From Firmicutes bacterium TM09-10 (GTDB taxonomy: Bacteria; Bacillota; Clostridia; Lachnospirales; Lachnospiraceae): a stretch of 38,297 bases of DNA. Position 1 is the first letter of the stretch, and every line of letters starts with the position of its first letter. Position numbers and translations under genes: made by a program. The stretch covers positions 351 to 38,647 of the forward strand of contig QUKC01000025.1 in the NCBI GenBank assembly GCA_003481005.1, written 5' to 3'. Positions 1 to 8,172 of this stretch are shown one piece after another. The notes beneath the pieces are model-generated. The model was not told where the DNA came from. It ran no database searches and was given only the letters and a program-made list of their open reading frames with translations.

Positions 1-44
1 AATTCAACGGTTATAAATGTCGTTAGAAAGGGGGAACTGCTTCA

Positions 45-851
45 ATGAACGGAGCTACTACAATACAGGAACGGCTAAAAGATTTACGCTTGGATAGGGG
101 GTTAAAACTGGAAGAACTGGCTGAGCAAACGGGTATTTCAAAATCAGCTCTTGGCAGTTATGAAAAAGACGACTATAAGGAAATCAATCATGGCAACCTT
201 ATCCTGCTGGCAGATTTTTATGGGGTGTCCCTCGATTATCTCTTTTGCCGGACAGAGAACCGGGCGGAGATCAACACGCCATTAAGGGAGCTGCATTTGA
301 GTGATGAGATGGTAGCACTTCTGAAAAGCGGTCGGATTAATAACCGTCTGCTCTGCGAACTCGCCACACATAAGGACTTTATCAAGTTTCTTGCGGACAT
401 TGAGATTTATGTGGATGGGATTGCCACCATGCAGATTCAGAACCTCAACGCCCTTGTTGATACTGTCCGACATGAAATCATTGAACGGTATCGCCCTGGC
501 GAAGACGACCCCCATTTGAAAGTGCTACAAGCCGCCCATATCAGTGATGATGAATATTTCAGTCAGATGGTACGGGATGACCTCAACCTCATTATCCGGG
601 ATATTCGAGAAGCCCATAAAAAGGACAGTGAGAGTGCACCCCAGACCACTGTTGCCAATGAACTGAAAGAAAATCTGGAAGCGGTCGAAAATTTCAAGGG
701 CAGCCGGGATGAAAAGCTGGTTGTCCTTTACTGTAAACAGCTCGGTATCAACTATAAAAATCTGTCAGACGAAGAATTTCGCTGGCTGATTCGGATTCTC
801 AAAAAATCAAAGAAAATGGGAACGCCTATCAGCCAAAGGAAAAAACGGTAA
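45..851 (+). CDS. XRE-family helix-turn-helix regulator, 268 aa
   Basis: The N-terminal 65 residues form a classic XRE/Cro-CI helix-turn-helix (LEELAEQTGISKSALGSYE around residues 22-40, then a segment ending SLDYLF). The remaining 200 residues are helical and charged and match no domain I recognise; they probably carry an oligomerisation or effector function. The start is preceded by AAAGGGGG about 10 bases upstream. It is one of the few plus-strand genes in the left element and ends in a strong terminator shared with opposing genes. Proteins like this occur in clostridial conjugative elements near tnpV and recombinase genes, so control of element genes is likely, but no target can be deduced. 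Confidence 0.85.
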   Translation: MNGATTIQERLKDLRLDRGLKLEELAEQTGISKSALGSYEKDDYKEINHGNLILLADFYGVSLDYLFCRTENRAEINTPLRELHLSDEMVALLKSGRINNRLLCELATHKDFIKFLADIEIYVDGIATMQIQNLNALVDTVRHEIIERYRPGEDDPHLKVLQAAHISDDEYFSQMVRDDLNLIIRDIREAHKKDSESAPQTTVANELKENLEAVENFKGSRDEKLVVLYCKQLGINYKNLSDEEFRWLIRILKKSKKMGTPISQRKKR

Positions 852-1073
852 AGAAAAACCGCTGTTGCATGGTTTGTTGGCTTCCATGTAGCAGCGGTTT
901 TTGCTGGGATTATTCAGTTGAATTTTTAGAACGACAAACTGGAATTTGTATGATCTTATAAATTTATTATAATTCTCCTCAAGTAATATTTCTTTTGCAA
1001 TATCCTTCATGTCCAAGTTCTGTCGTAGATTTTCTAATGAAGCATTCGCTTGGATTAAGTCTCTTTTCTGCAT
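807..1073 (-). CDS. Possible small protein, uncertain
   Basis: An ATG at 1073 has AGGAG about 10 bases upstream and lies 37 bases after the stop of the membrane-protein gene at 1111. The first 50 or so residues are charged and helical and look protein-like (MQKRDLIQANASLENLR onward). The remainder runs through the terminator at 854-902 and into the end of the convergent XRE gene, so the C-terminal part is doubtful. It could be a decayed remnant of a longer gene. No family recognised. Confidence 0.3.
   Translation of the reverse strand: MQKRDLIQANASLENLRQNLDMKDIAKEILLEENYNKFIRSYKFQFVVLKIQLNNPSKNRCYMEANKPCNSGFSLPFFPLADRRSHFL
854..902. terminator. Bidirectional intrinsic terminator
   Basis: AAAAACCGCTG (854-864) pairs with CAGCGGTTTTT (892-902), with further pairing of the inner GCATGG/CCATGT. 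A-runs and T-runs on both flanks suit termination on either strand, immediately after the XRE gene. Confidence 0.85.
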
Positions 1074-1110
1074 ATTCCTCACTTCTCCTAATTTTTTCTG
1101 CCTATAAAAA

Positions 1111-1713
1111 TCATCTTGTTACAGTAATTACAATAGAGATTAGAATTGCCACTATAATACTAATTATTGGCCAGTGATTTTTTAATATATTTTTTCCGGT
1201 GTAAACTCTTCCGACTTCCATATAACCACTGATGATACCTGTACTATTCATGGCTGAAAGCATATCATCTGTAACACCAGGAATTACTTTTGTTATGACA
1301 TTTATTCCATTTCTTCTCATGGCCGCTTCCTCGATGCCCAGCATAGCTTGCAAAACCCATTCCTCAAATTCTGTTCGCTCTCTGTTGCAAAAATTAATGT
1401 ATCTGGTCATTAGCCCGACCTGAATTCTTCCAATAAAAAACATGATAAATCCAACGATAAATGCTACAGCCGGAACAATAAATTGAAAAACCGTAGGGAG
1501 GTCGCAAAGTATAAGAACAAACGAAGGAATCGCTCCAAATAACAAATCCATCCCCCAAAATGACAAATAGAATCCTTTGCGAAGTCTTCTCGTCACTTCT
1601 TCTGGTGAATAAATAATCGTGCTTTTATCAGCTTTGTTCACAGTGTGAACAATTAACCATGTTGGAATTCCGATAAGAACCGATACTATAAGTAGTGAAA
1701 TTATTATATCCAT
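1111..1713 (-). CDS. Membrane protein of unknown function, 200 aa
   Basis: I do not recognise a family. An N-terminal hydrophobic helix (residues 3-22) is followed by a basic segment and two more membrane helices (about 50-70 and 76-98). A soluble region of about 70 residues (105-175) contains ERTEFEEWVLQAMLGIEEAA, and a C-terminal helix (182-198) closes the protein. This suggests an integral membrane protein with one soluble domain. The start is supported by GAGGAGG about 9 bases upstream. It lies downstream of tnpV in the same direction, with a gap of 49 bases. Function unknown; it may be cargo of the element. Confidence 0.7.
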   Translation of the reverse strand: MDIIISLLIVSVLIGIPTWLIVHTVNKADKSTIIYSPEEVTRRLRKGFYLSFWGMDLLFGAIPSFVLILCDLPTVFQFIVPAVAFIVGFIMFFIGRIQVGLMTRYINFCNRERTEFEEWVLQAMLGIEEAAMRRNGINVITKVIPGVTDDMLSAMNSTGIISGYMEVGRVYTGKNILKNHWPIISIIVAILISIVITVTR

Positions 1714-1762
1714 ACAACAACCTCCTCAAATCCCGATTTGTCATAATCATTCTATCATACCG

Positions 1763-2140
1763 TTATGAATAAATCATCTCTTGCAAAATAATTTCTTCTG
1801 CCCGGTTGTGAATGTTATTGCAACGCCGCACCCATTCCATTTCTTGGGTTCGTTTCAATTCCTCGGTCACGCCCTCGGCATCTTTCATCTGCTCCATGAT
1901 GGTGTCTAACCGTTCCTGTGCCTGTTCGTTCAGGTCTGCAAGGTATGTCCATAACTCCCCGGTCAAGGTCAATGTGTTCAATCTGACTGGGTGGACTTCC
2001 CTTAAATATTCCCTGTGCATCCGTCCGTACTTTCCAATAGGGCGGTGTTCCTTCGGCAGCTTCAAATCCGGGATATAGTAATCTCCGACAAGGATATAAT
2101 CAATTCCGTTTTCCGTTATTCTTGGTTTCAGTTCGCTCAT
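1763..2140 (-). CDS. tnpV: TnpV family transposon protein
   Basis: The 125-residue product matches the TnpV family that accompanies Tn4451-like mobilizable and conjugative elements. Diagnostic parts are the DYILVGDYYIPDLKLP opening, the IGKYGRMHREYL segment and a helical C-terminal half rich in Glu and Gln. Its molecular role is not established. Its start overlaps the last 41 bases of the small XRE gene upstream, so the two are probably translationally coupled and expressed from the promoter at 2436-2464. Length is normal for the family. Confidence 0.88.
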   Translation of the reverse strand: MSELKPRITENGIDYILVGDYYIPDLKLPKEHRPIGKYGRMHREYLREVHPVRLNTLTLTGELWTYLADLNEQAQERLDTIMEQMKDAEGVTEELKRTQEMEWVRRCNNIHNRAEEIILQEMIYS

Positions 2141-2372
2141 GTTCCTTACCTCCTGTGGAAGTAGGCTCGTCTGGTACTAACTCAATCACATCGGTAATCT
2201 CACAATTCAGCGTTTCGCAGATACGGGCTAATGTGTCCATGCTGATGTGCTTTCCCTCTTTACTCATGTTGGCAATCATATTCGTTGTCATACCAGCGGC
2301 AAGCCTTAAATCTTCTTTTCGCATATCACGCTCTAACAGTGTGTGCCAGAGTGGTTTATAGCTGATGTGCAT
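2100..2372 (-). CDS. Small XRE-family regulator, 90 aa
   Basis: This compact Cro/CI-type DNA-binding protein reads MRKEDLRLAAGMTTNMIANM in its helix-turn-helix and continues with HISMDTLARICETLNC, the usual XRE layout. I chose the ATG at 2372 because AGG lies 9 bases upstream; the longer open frame up to 2462 reads through promoter and leader hairpin sequence. The C-terminal 20 residues are charged and probably disordered, and their codons overlap tnpV. A palindromic operator over the -35 box of its own promoter suggests autoregulation (inference). Confidence 0.85.
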   Translation of the reverse strand: MHISYKPLWHTLLERDMRKEDLRLAAGMTTNMIANMSKEGKHISMDTLARICETLNCEITDVIELVPDEPTSTGGKEHERTETKNNGKRN

Positions 2373-2435
2373 ATTGTTTTCCTGCCTTTCTACCCATACC
2401 ACCGGGGCGGCTGCCCCGGCAGGAGCTTTTCTCTT

Positions 2436-2464
2436 ATTATAACACCAATCTTGTGAAATCACAA
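2436..2464 (-). promoter_or_regulatory. Promoter and palindromic operator for XRE-tnpV
   Basis: On the minus strand, -35 TTGTGA (2459-2464) and -10 TATAAT (2436-2441) are separated by 17 bases. The -35 lies in a perfect palindrome, TTGTGA-AA-TCACAA (2451-2464). The leader also contains a stable hairpin, CCGGGGC-GGCT-GCCCCGG (2402-2419), between promoter and start codon. Confidence 0.7.
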
Positions 2465-2595
2465 TTTATTCTTGTAGCCTGCCGCTGATACCGTCTGGAT
2501 TGGTTTTTCCTTTCTTTTTGTTCCCTTTAATTAGCCATGAACTGCTTCATGCCCTGAGATTTTGCTGATGTGTGATAAAGAAGTAATAGAAGTGT

Positions 2596-2644
2596 AAAAA
2601 ATTTTGCCGTTCCTATCCGGCACTTGCGCATTGTGTCGGATAGG
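2596..2644 (-). terminator. Stem-loop and T-run after the recombinase
   Basis: CCTATCCGGCAC (2612-2623) and GTGTCGGATAGG (2633-2644) form a 12-bp stem with one mismatch. On the minus strand it is followed within 10 bases by AAAATTTTTT. It sits directly downstream of the recombinase stop. Confidence 0.6.
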
Positions 2645-2652
2645 TCGGGCGG

Positions 2653-4263
2653 TTATTCGGGCAAGTCCACCTTGCCAACAAAAGAATAATAAATCTCAAT
2701 GTCCTGTCTGCGGGTCTTGTTCTCGTCATAGCTGCACTCATGCACAACGATTTTCTCTACAAACTCCCGCAGCAGAGTAGGGGTAAGTTCTTCAAAGCTG
2801 GTATGCCGCCGGACAACATTCATAAACTTTTCTGCGTTCACGGTGGCTTCCTGTGCTTTGGAAAGCTCCGCTTGGATAGCGGCGGCTCTTTCTTTCAGCT
2901 CCCGTTGTTCTGCTTCATAGTCTGCCGACAGCTCTGTGAAACGCTCGTCTGATATGCGCCCGGTCACGCTGTCCTCATACAGCCGCTTGAAGATAGCGGA
3001 TAACTCGGCTATGCGTTTCTCGGCGGCTTCCAGTTCCTTTTTCTTGGCGGCGTTCCTGCGCTTGCCCCCGTCCTCGTTCTGCTCAATCAAGAGCTTCATA
3101 AACCGGGCTTCATGCTTTGCCGCATAGCTTGTCACTTTCCGCAGATTGGAGAGTACACCAGCGGTCAAGAGGTCGGTGCGGATAAAGTGCGCCGTACAGT
3201 CATGGGTGCGCTTCTTGTAGTTGCCGCAGATATAACAGTCCTGCTTGCGCTTGTCCGTCTGGTATCGCTGCTGATACATCACGCTGCCGCAGTCCGCACA
3301 GAACAGTATGCCGGAGAACAAACCCACTTCATCATAGCGGTTGGGGCGTTTGCGCTGTTTGCGAAGCTCCTGCACCCGTTCCCATGTTTGGGTGTCTATG
3401 ATAGGCTCGTGGTGGTTCTCGAAAATCACTTGCTTTTCCAGGGGATTTTCTACACTGTGCTTGACTTTGTAAGAAAGTTTTTCTGTCTTGAAATTTACCA
3501 GACAGCCTGTGTATTCCCGGTTTTCAAGGATATGCACTACGGTATTAGTCGCCCACTTGCACTCATAGCCGGGGTGGTAGCGGCGGGTGCTGCCCGTCCT
3601 GCGGTATTCCAGCGTCCCCGGCGTGGGGATTTGCTGCTCTGTGAGCATACGGGCTATCTTAGTCGGACCATTCCCAGCAAGGCAGAGGTTGTATATCTGC
3701 TTGACTACGGGTGCAGCTTCCTCGTCAATAATAAAATTTTCGTCCTCGTCCATGAGGTAGCCATACACAGGCTTGCTTGTGATGGGCTTGCCACTCATAC
3801 CTTTTGAGCGTTTTACTGCTTTGATTTTCTTGCTCGTATCTCTCACCAGCCATTCGTTAAATATATTCCGCAACGGGGCAAAGTCATTGTCGCCCTGTGC
3901 GCTGTCCACTCCGTCATTGATAGCGATGAAGCGGACACCTTTCTGTGGGAAAATCATTTCTGTGTACATTCCCACTTGCAGGTAGTTTCGCCCTAACCTC
4001 GACATATCCTTTACGATAACTGTCCCGACTTTTCCGGCTTCAATGTCCGCAAGCATGGCTTGAAAACCGGGTCTTTGAAAGTTCGCACCAGAATAACCGT
4101 CGTCCGTGTACCAGCGCAGATTGGAAAAGCCGTTCTGCTTTGCATAGGTTTCAAGGATACGCTTCTGATTGGAAATGGAATTGCTCTCGCCTTGCAGCTC
4201 GTCCTCATGGGAAAGTCTTGGGTAAAGGGCGGTAATTGGTTGTTGGTTGGTCTGTCTTAACAT
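2653..4263 (-). CDS. Large serine recombinase of the TnpX/TndX type
   Basis: This 536-residue site-specific recombinase probably excises and integrates the element through a serine-phosphodiester intermediate. The resolvase catalytic domain covers about residues 10-155, with YPRLS placing Arg16 and the nucleophile Ser18, and DMSRLGRN at 86-93. The recombinase DNA-binding domain covers about 165-300. A zinc ribbon follows (Cys322, Cys325, Cys343, Cys346), then a coiled coil (about 395-475) and a C-terminal DUF4368-like region. GGAGG six bases before ATG supports the start. No gene follows it for about 190 bases on the same strand, as expected if an element end or recombination site lies nearby. 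Catalytic residues look intact. Confidence 0.93.
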   Translation of the reverse strand: MLRQTNQQPITALYPRLSHEDELQGESNSISNQKRILETYAKQNGFSNLRWYTDDGYSGANFQRPGFQAMLADIEAGKVGTVIVKDMSRLGRNYLQVGMYTEMIFPQKGVRFIAINDGVDSAQGDNDFAPLRNIFNEWLVRDTSKKIKAVKRSKGMSGKPITSKPVYGYLMDEDENFIIDEEAAPVVKQIYNLCLAGNGPTKIARMLTEQQIPTPGTLEYRRTGSTRRYHPGYECKWATNTVVHILENREYTGCLVNFKTEKLSYKVKHSVENPLEKQVIFENHHEPIIDTQTWERVQELRKQRKRPNRYDEVGLFSGILFCADCGSVMYQQRYQTDKRKQDCYICGNYKKRTHDCTAHFIRTDLLTAGVLSNLRKVTSYAAKHEARFMKLLIEQNEDGGKRRNAAKKKELEAAEKRIAELSAIFKRLYEDSVTGRISDERFTELSADYEAEQRELKERAAAIQAELSKAQEATVNAEKFMNVVRRHTSFEELTPTLLREFVEKIVVHECSYDENKTRRQDIEIYYSFVGKVDLPE

Positions 4264-4374
4264 AAAATCCTCCGTTTCCGACAGCCAGCCCCACTATTCC
4301 GTACCTTGATTGTACCACATGGGGCGGCTGTCTGTATAGCGGCAAAAGCGTCAAATCTGCTTCTTTATGGTCGG

Positions 4375-4563
4375 TCAAATCGCCGTTTTTTGTGTAGCAG
4401 CTTCCGCTTCCAGCACTTTCATCATCTTGTCGGCTGCGGTGTCGGTTGCGCCCTGCTTGAAGAAGCCGGAAACGGTAAGGACGGAGTTGCCCATGCGGAT
4501 TTCCGTTACACAGTCCGGGCGGCGGTCTGTTTTGGTGGTGCTTGTCTGTTTCGTTTCTGTCAT
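4375..4563 (-). CDS. tnpW: TnpW family small transposon protein
   Basis: A 62-residue protein of the TnpW family found next to Tn4451-type recombinases. It starts MTETKQTSTTKTDRRPDC and ends in a helical EAEAATQKTAI segment. Its ATG overlaps the stop of the upstream ATPase gene in an ATGA arrangement, with AAGGAG about 8 bases before it. The role is unknown; the invariable link with the recombinase suggests an accessory function in recombination or its control (inference). A longer in-frame start at 4665 is rejected because it would overlap the ATPase by about 100 bases. Confidence 0.85.
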   Translation of the reverse strand: MTETKQTSTTKTDRRPDCVTEIRMGNSVLTVSGFFKQGATDTAADKMMKVLEAEAATQKTAI

Positions 4564-5417
4564 AGGCTCTCCTTTCGCTGCTTCATCAGCTGCTTTAAGC
4601 GTTCCAGCTTTTCCTGTGCGGTTTCCTTTCGGAAGTTGCTGCCCGTGAAGCGGACAGGGGCGCACATGGAAGTCAGCCTGTCATAGATACGGGCGTGGGG
4701 TGTGTCCTGCGGGTGCTGCAATTCCTCCAGCGTGAGGTTGGTCGTGGCGATCAGCGGCTTGCCGCTTCGGTAACGGCTGTCAATCACGCTGTAAACCTGT
4801 TCCAGCCCGTATTCTGTCCCTCGCTCCATACCGAAATCATCAAGTATCAGCAGGGGGTAGCTGCAAAGGCGGGAAATATATTCGTTCCTGCCCTCAAAGC
4901 TGGCAGCAAGGTCATTGAGTATCGTTGCAAAGTTTGTCATGCGAACGGCAACCTCTTTTTCCATAAGGGCGTTGGCGATACAGGCGGCAAGGTAGCTTTT
5001 TCCTGTCCCCACGCCTCCCCAAAACAGGTAGCCGATATTTTCAGCCTGCATGGTTTCCCAGCTCTCCACATAAAAGCGGGCGGTTTCGGTCTGTGGGTTT
5101 CTGCCGTTGTCATGCTCAAATGTCCAGTTCCGCATAGCGGGGTCGGCAAAGCCCCGGCGTTTCAAGTCCTCCACTGTTTCAAGGTGCTTCTGTCGGCTTT
5201 CGGCGGCTTGCTGCTTTTCACGGGCTGCCCGCTGGCAGTCGCAGTCTGTTGGGTGTCGGTCATGCCCTAACCATTGGGCGGTTTCTTTTGAAAAGTAGGC
5301 TTCTTTGGGCGTATGGCACTTGCCGCAGTATAAAAGCCCGTCCTCGCCTGTGTAGTCCTCCGCTTCGGCGGTAGTGGTTGTAATATCCGTAATCATAGCT
5401 TCAATCTCGTTTTTCAT
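4560..5417 (-). CDS. DnaC/IstB-like AAA+ ATPase
   Basis: A 285-residue AAA+ protein of the DnaC helicase-loader kind. Walker A GGVGTGKS is at 134-141 and Walker B LLILDDFG at 189-196. An N-terminal cysteine cluster (Cys31, Cys34, Cys59, Cys61) may bind zinc. In phages and ICEs such proteins load the host DnaB helicase at an element origin together with a replisome organiser, and the gene immediately upstream is exactly that. The two genes overlap by 4 bases (ATGA), indicating translational coupling. Autonomous replication of the excised element is the likely role (inference). Confidence 0.88.
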   Translation of the reverse strand: MKNEIEAMITDITTTTAEAEDYTGEDGLLYCGKCHTPKEAYFSKETAQWLGHDRHPTDCDCQRAAREKQQAAESRQKHLETVEDLKRRGFADPAMRNWTFEHDNGRNPQTETARFYVESWETMQAENIGYLFWGGVGTGKSYLAACIANALMEKEVAVRMTNFATILNDLAASFEGRNEYISRLCSYPLLILDDFGMERGTEYGLEQVYSVIDSRYRSGKPLIATTNLTLEELQHPQDTPHARIYDRLTSMCAPVRFTGSNFRKETAQEKLERLKQLMKQRKESL

Positions 5418-6157
5418 AAGCTCTCGCCCTCCTTACATGAATAATCGGGTATGCCCTGTTTCGGGGCAGCCTTGCCTTTGGCAGCGTCCTCCTGCGCCCA
5501 CTTGTAAATGGTGGCTGCATGGCTCTGGTACTGCTTCCCGGTGGAAGCGATATGGCAGGAAAGCCGGTCAATATAATACTCCCACTTGTCGGGCAGCTCT
5601 GTTTTCAGCCCGGAAAGCTCTGTATCGGTCAGTATCACATTGTTGTATCTGCCATAAGCGGCGGGGGCGGGGTGTCCCGTTTCTCCCTCTCTCTCTTTTT
5701 CTATCTCTTTCTCTAACTCTATCTCTATCTCTGGTGGACGAATGTCGGACAAATGTCCGCCTTTTGTCCGGGGCGGTAAAAGTGCCTTGTTTTCCAGCCT
5801 TGCAGCCCGTTTTCTCTCGGCTTCGGTAGAGGACTGTCCTATCATCAGCTCAATATCGGTCATATAAAAAGCCCCGCTGTCAAGCTGCTCCACAAGCCCC
5901 AACTGCCGGAAAATCTCTAAAGCCCTTTCAACCGTCCCTATCTGGTGGCGGGTCAGTGTCGCTATCATCTGCGCTGTGTAGGGGATATGCTCGTCAAGCT
6001 GCAACTTCCCGCCGTTTTTCAGAGATTTTAAGTACAGCTTCAAGAGGATATTGGAATATAAAATCCCGTCTTTCATATCTTCCAGCAGCACAATGGAGTC
6101 GCTGTCAAAAAAATTCTCTTTCAGCTTGAGGTAGTAATACTTGCGGTTATCTGCCAT
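5414..6157 (-). CDS. Phage-type replisome organiser (DnaD-like)
   Basis: The 247-residue product opens with the phage replisome organiser N-terminal domain: RKYYYLKLKENFFDSDSIV, then a winged-helix region ending with GLVEQLDSGAFY and the membrane-like IELMIGQ segment. Such proteins bind an origin and recruit the helicase loader, here the DnaC-like protein just downstream. The middle linker (about residues 135-160) is a Glu/Ile repeat encoded by a CT-rich low-complexity tract at 5685-5735. The C-terminal 70 residues resemble DnaD-family ends (YKWAQEDA). It overlaps its neighbour upstream by 11 bases. Confidence 0.85.
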   Translation of the reverse strand: MADNRKYYYLKLKENFFDSDSIVLLEDMKDGILYSNILLKLYLKSLKNGGKLQLDEHIPYTAQMIATLTRHQIGTVERALEIFRQLGLVEQLDSGAFYMTDIELMIGQSSTEAERKRAARLENKALLPPRTKGGHLSDIRPPEIEIELEKEIEKEREGETGHPAPAAYGRYNNVILTDTELSGLKTELPDKWEYYIDRLSCHIASTGKQYQSHAATIYKWAQEDAAKGKAAPKQGIPDYSCKEGESL

Positions 6158-6359
6158 TGTCCCTGTCCTCCTTTTTCCGGCGTTTGGAGTAGTAGCGGGG
6201 GCAAAGTATGATAACCGCCCGGAAGCTCTGCTTACAGCTATGGGTACAGCCCCGGCAGAGGTCGTTGTATGTGATACGGTCGCAGGTGGTATTCCCGACT
6301 TTTACTTGCCGCAGGAAAAAAGACCATTCCAGCCGCCGTTTCTTGCTCATTCTTGGCAT
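6147..6359 (-). CDS. Small Cys-rich basic protein
   Basis: A 70-residue basic protein with three close cysteines (CDRITYNDLCRGCTHSC) and a fourth in ILCPRYYSKRRKK, suggesting a small zinc-binding fold. AAGGAG lies about 9 bases before the ATG. It sits between the relaxase and replisome organiser genes in the same direction and overlaps the latter by 11 bases. No function is known to me. Similar short genes are common at this position in clostridial elements (from memory, not verified). Confidence 0.65.
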   Translation of the reverse strand: MPRMSKKRRLEWSFFLRQVKVGNTTCDRITYNDLCRGCTHSCKQSFRAVIILCPRYYSKRRKKEDRDNGR

Positions 6360-6543
6360 GGGTGCGCTCCTTTCTGCCGTTTCCGCTGGTGTGGCGGTAT
6401 CGACGGTAATTCTGTATCATCTCGGTATCATTTTCGGGGTTTTTCTGCCCTGTAAGCCCGTTAAAAAATCCTTTGGTATTGCGGGTAGAGTACGGGGCAG
6501 CCCCCTTGTTCTGTATGGGTTCGGGTACATTTTGGGGTGGTTT

Positions 6544-8172
6544 TTATCGTTCCTGTTCCTGCCTTTTCACAGGCTTGCGCTCCCGGCGTAAAATCTGGTC
6601 GATATTGCCCTTGACAGTCTGTAAGCGGCGGTATTCCTCCCGTTTTGCCCGGTAATCGTTGTAGCCGCTGTTTTTCTCTTTGATAAGGGCTTCAATCTCT
6701 GCTTGCAGGGCTTTATAGCTCGGCAGCTTGGAAATGCCGTTCTCCTTGAAATAACGGGCGGCTGCGTCTGCTATGATAAAGTCGCTTTCGTGCTTCTGTC
6801 GGTAGGCTGCTTTTGCTTTGGCGTTTTTCTGCTGTTTCAGCCCGTCCCGGACAGGGCGGGTCTTGGAATAGGCAAGCACCTGCCGTTGCAGCTCCTTTTT
6901 CCCGTTCAGCGTCTTTTCCACCTGCTTCAGCTCTGTAAGGCTTTCCTGCATGGCGGCATAAGCGGCAGAACAGGCTTCGTCCAGTTCCTCCGGGGAAGAA
7001 AAGCCGTACTGTTGATAGGCGGTAACAGTAGCTGCCATTTGCTTTAGGTTGTGCTTTGCCGCCCAGCGGTCATAGCCCACGCCCTTGCCCTCGGCTCGCT
7101 TGGCTTCCCGGTCAACCATGCGCTGCAAGGTGTTGTCTGCCGGGGTGGTTTTTGCGGCTTTTTCCTCCCGCAAGCGTCCCTTTTGGGTGTGGGGGTATTC
7201 GGGTATGGCTTTGGTCTGTTCGGCGGCTCTGTGGGCGTTCTGCGTGAGCAGGGCAAGGACAGCAGCCTTGTCAAAATCGTCCCCCAGCTTCCGGGCTGTG
7301 ATAGGCTTTGTCCTGTCCGGCGTGAGGTAGGAAAGCCGCCCCCGGCTCTCCTTGACAGTTACGCCCTCCCGCAGCAAAAGGGAAGAAAACTCGTCAAAGC
7401 TGCCAGCTTGGGAAAGTGCCTGCCGTATCGTCCGGCGCAGCTTCGCCTTGTCCGTTTCAAACTTGGTGGGCTTGGTCGGCTGTCCTGCGGCTTCTCTGAC
7501 AGCGTTCTCTTTATCAAGGGCAAGCTGCCCTTTCTTTGCCGCCCAGTATTCCCGTTCCGTTATCCGTTCCTTGCTGCCGTTCAAGAGGTCGATTTGGTAA
7601 AGCCCCTCCCGGTGGCACATCTCCATGACTTCACTCTTGAAATATTCCATAGCGGCGTTGGTGCAGCGGTGCTTGCAGCCCGCCCGTGTGTCGGCTGGTC
7701 TGTCCATGTAGGGCAGAAGCGGGACTTCGTAAATCCGCAGGGAGTTGATGACGATATGCACATGGATATTGCCGCTGTGGTTATGCCCGTCCGGGTGGGT
7801 GCATACAAGGGCTTGGTGTCCGGGGAAATGCTCTTTGCAGAACTGCTCGCCCAGCTCCTGCGCCCGGTCTACGGTCAAGCCGTTGTCTGTCCCGTCCCGT
7901 GGGTCAAAACTGATGATATAGTGGTGGCTTTTCACATCTTCCCGTTTTTGGTTTTTCTCATAGCGGAGATTGGCTCGCATACAGGCAACGGCGAAATCCT
8001 CGCCCCCGCAGTTGAGGGAAGAAATGCGGTAATCCTCCCTCGGTATCAGCCGCCCGTTTTCATCAAGGGTGGGCTTCATGGTAAACTCGTCATGCTCAAA
8101 TGTGAGGTAGGCTTCCGCTGCGCCATAGTCGGCATTTTTAGAGCTGATATGTTTGAATGTTGCCAACAGCAT
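6544..8172 (-). CDS. Relaxase/mobilization nuclease (MOBP-like)
   Basis: This is the DNA strand transferase that nicks oriT and pilots the transferred strand. With the start at 8172 it has 542 residues. The N-terminal relaxase domain holds the metal-binding motif HVHIVIN (His137, His139, Asn143), preceded by HPDGHNHSGN. A Tyr near residue 16 or 22 is the likely nucleophile. The C-terminal half is a long charged, coiled-coil-rich region. I preferred ATG 8172 to an earlier ATG at 8196 because the shorter form aligns with the usual start of the relaxase fold; both overlap mobC. The reading frame stays open for about 100 codons beyond the TAA stop. Confidence 0.9.
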   Translation of the reverse strand: MLLATFKHISSKNADYGAAEAYLTFEHDEFTMKPTLDENGRLIPREDYRISSLNCGGEDFAVACMRANLRYEKNQKREDVKSHHYIISFDPRDGTDNGLTVDRAQELGEQFCKEHFPGHQALVCTHPDGHNHSGNIHVHIVINSLRIYEVPLLPYMDRPADTRAGCKHRCTNAAMEYFKSEVMEMCHREGLYQIDLLNGSKERITEREYWAAKKGQLALDKENAVREAAGQPTKPTKFETDKAKLRRTIRQALSQAGSFDEFSSLLLREGVTVKESRGRLSYLTPDRTKPITARKLGDDFDKAAVLALLTQNAHRAAEQTKAIPEYPHTQKGRLREEKAAKTTPADNTLQRMVDREAKRAEGKGVGYDRWAAKHNLKQMAATVTAYQQYGFSSPEELDEACSAAYAAMQESLTELKQVEKTLNGKKELQRQVLAYSKTRPVRDGLKQQKNAKAKAAYRQKHESDFIIADAAARYFKENGISKLPSYKALQAEIEALIKEKNSGYNDYRAKREEYRRLQTVKGNIDQILRRERKPVKRQEQER

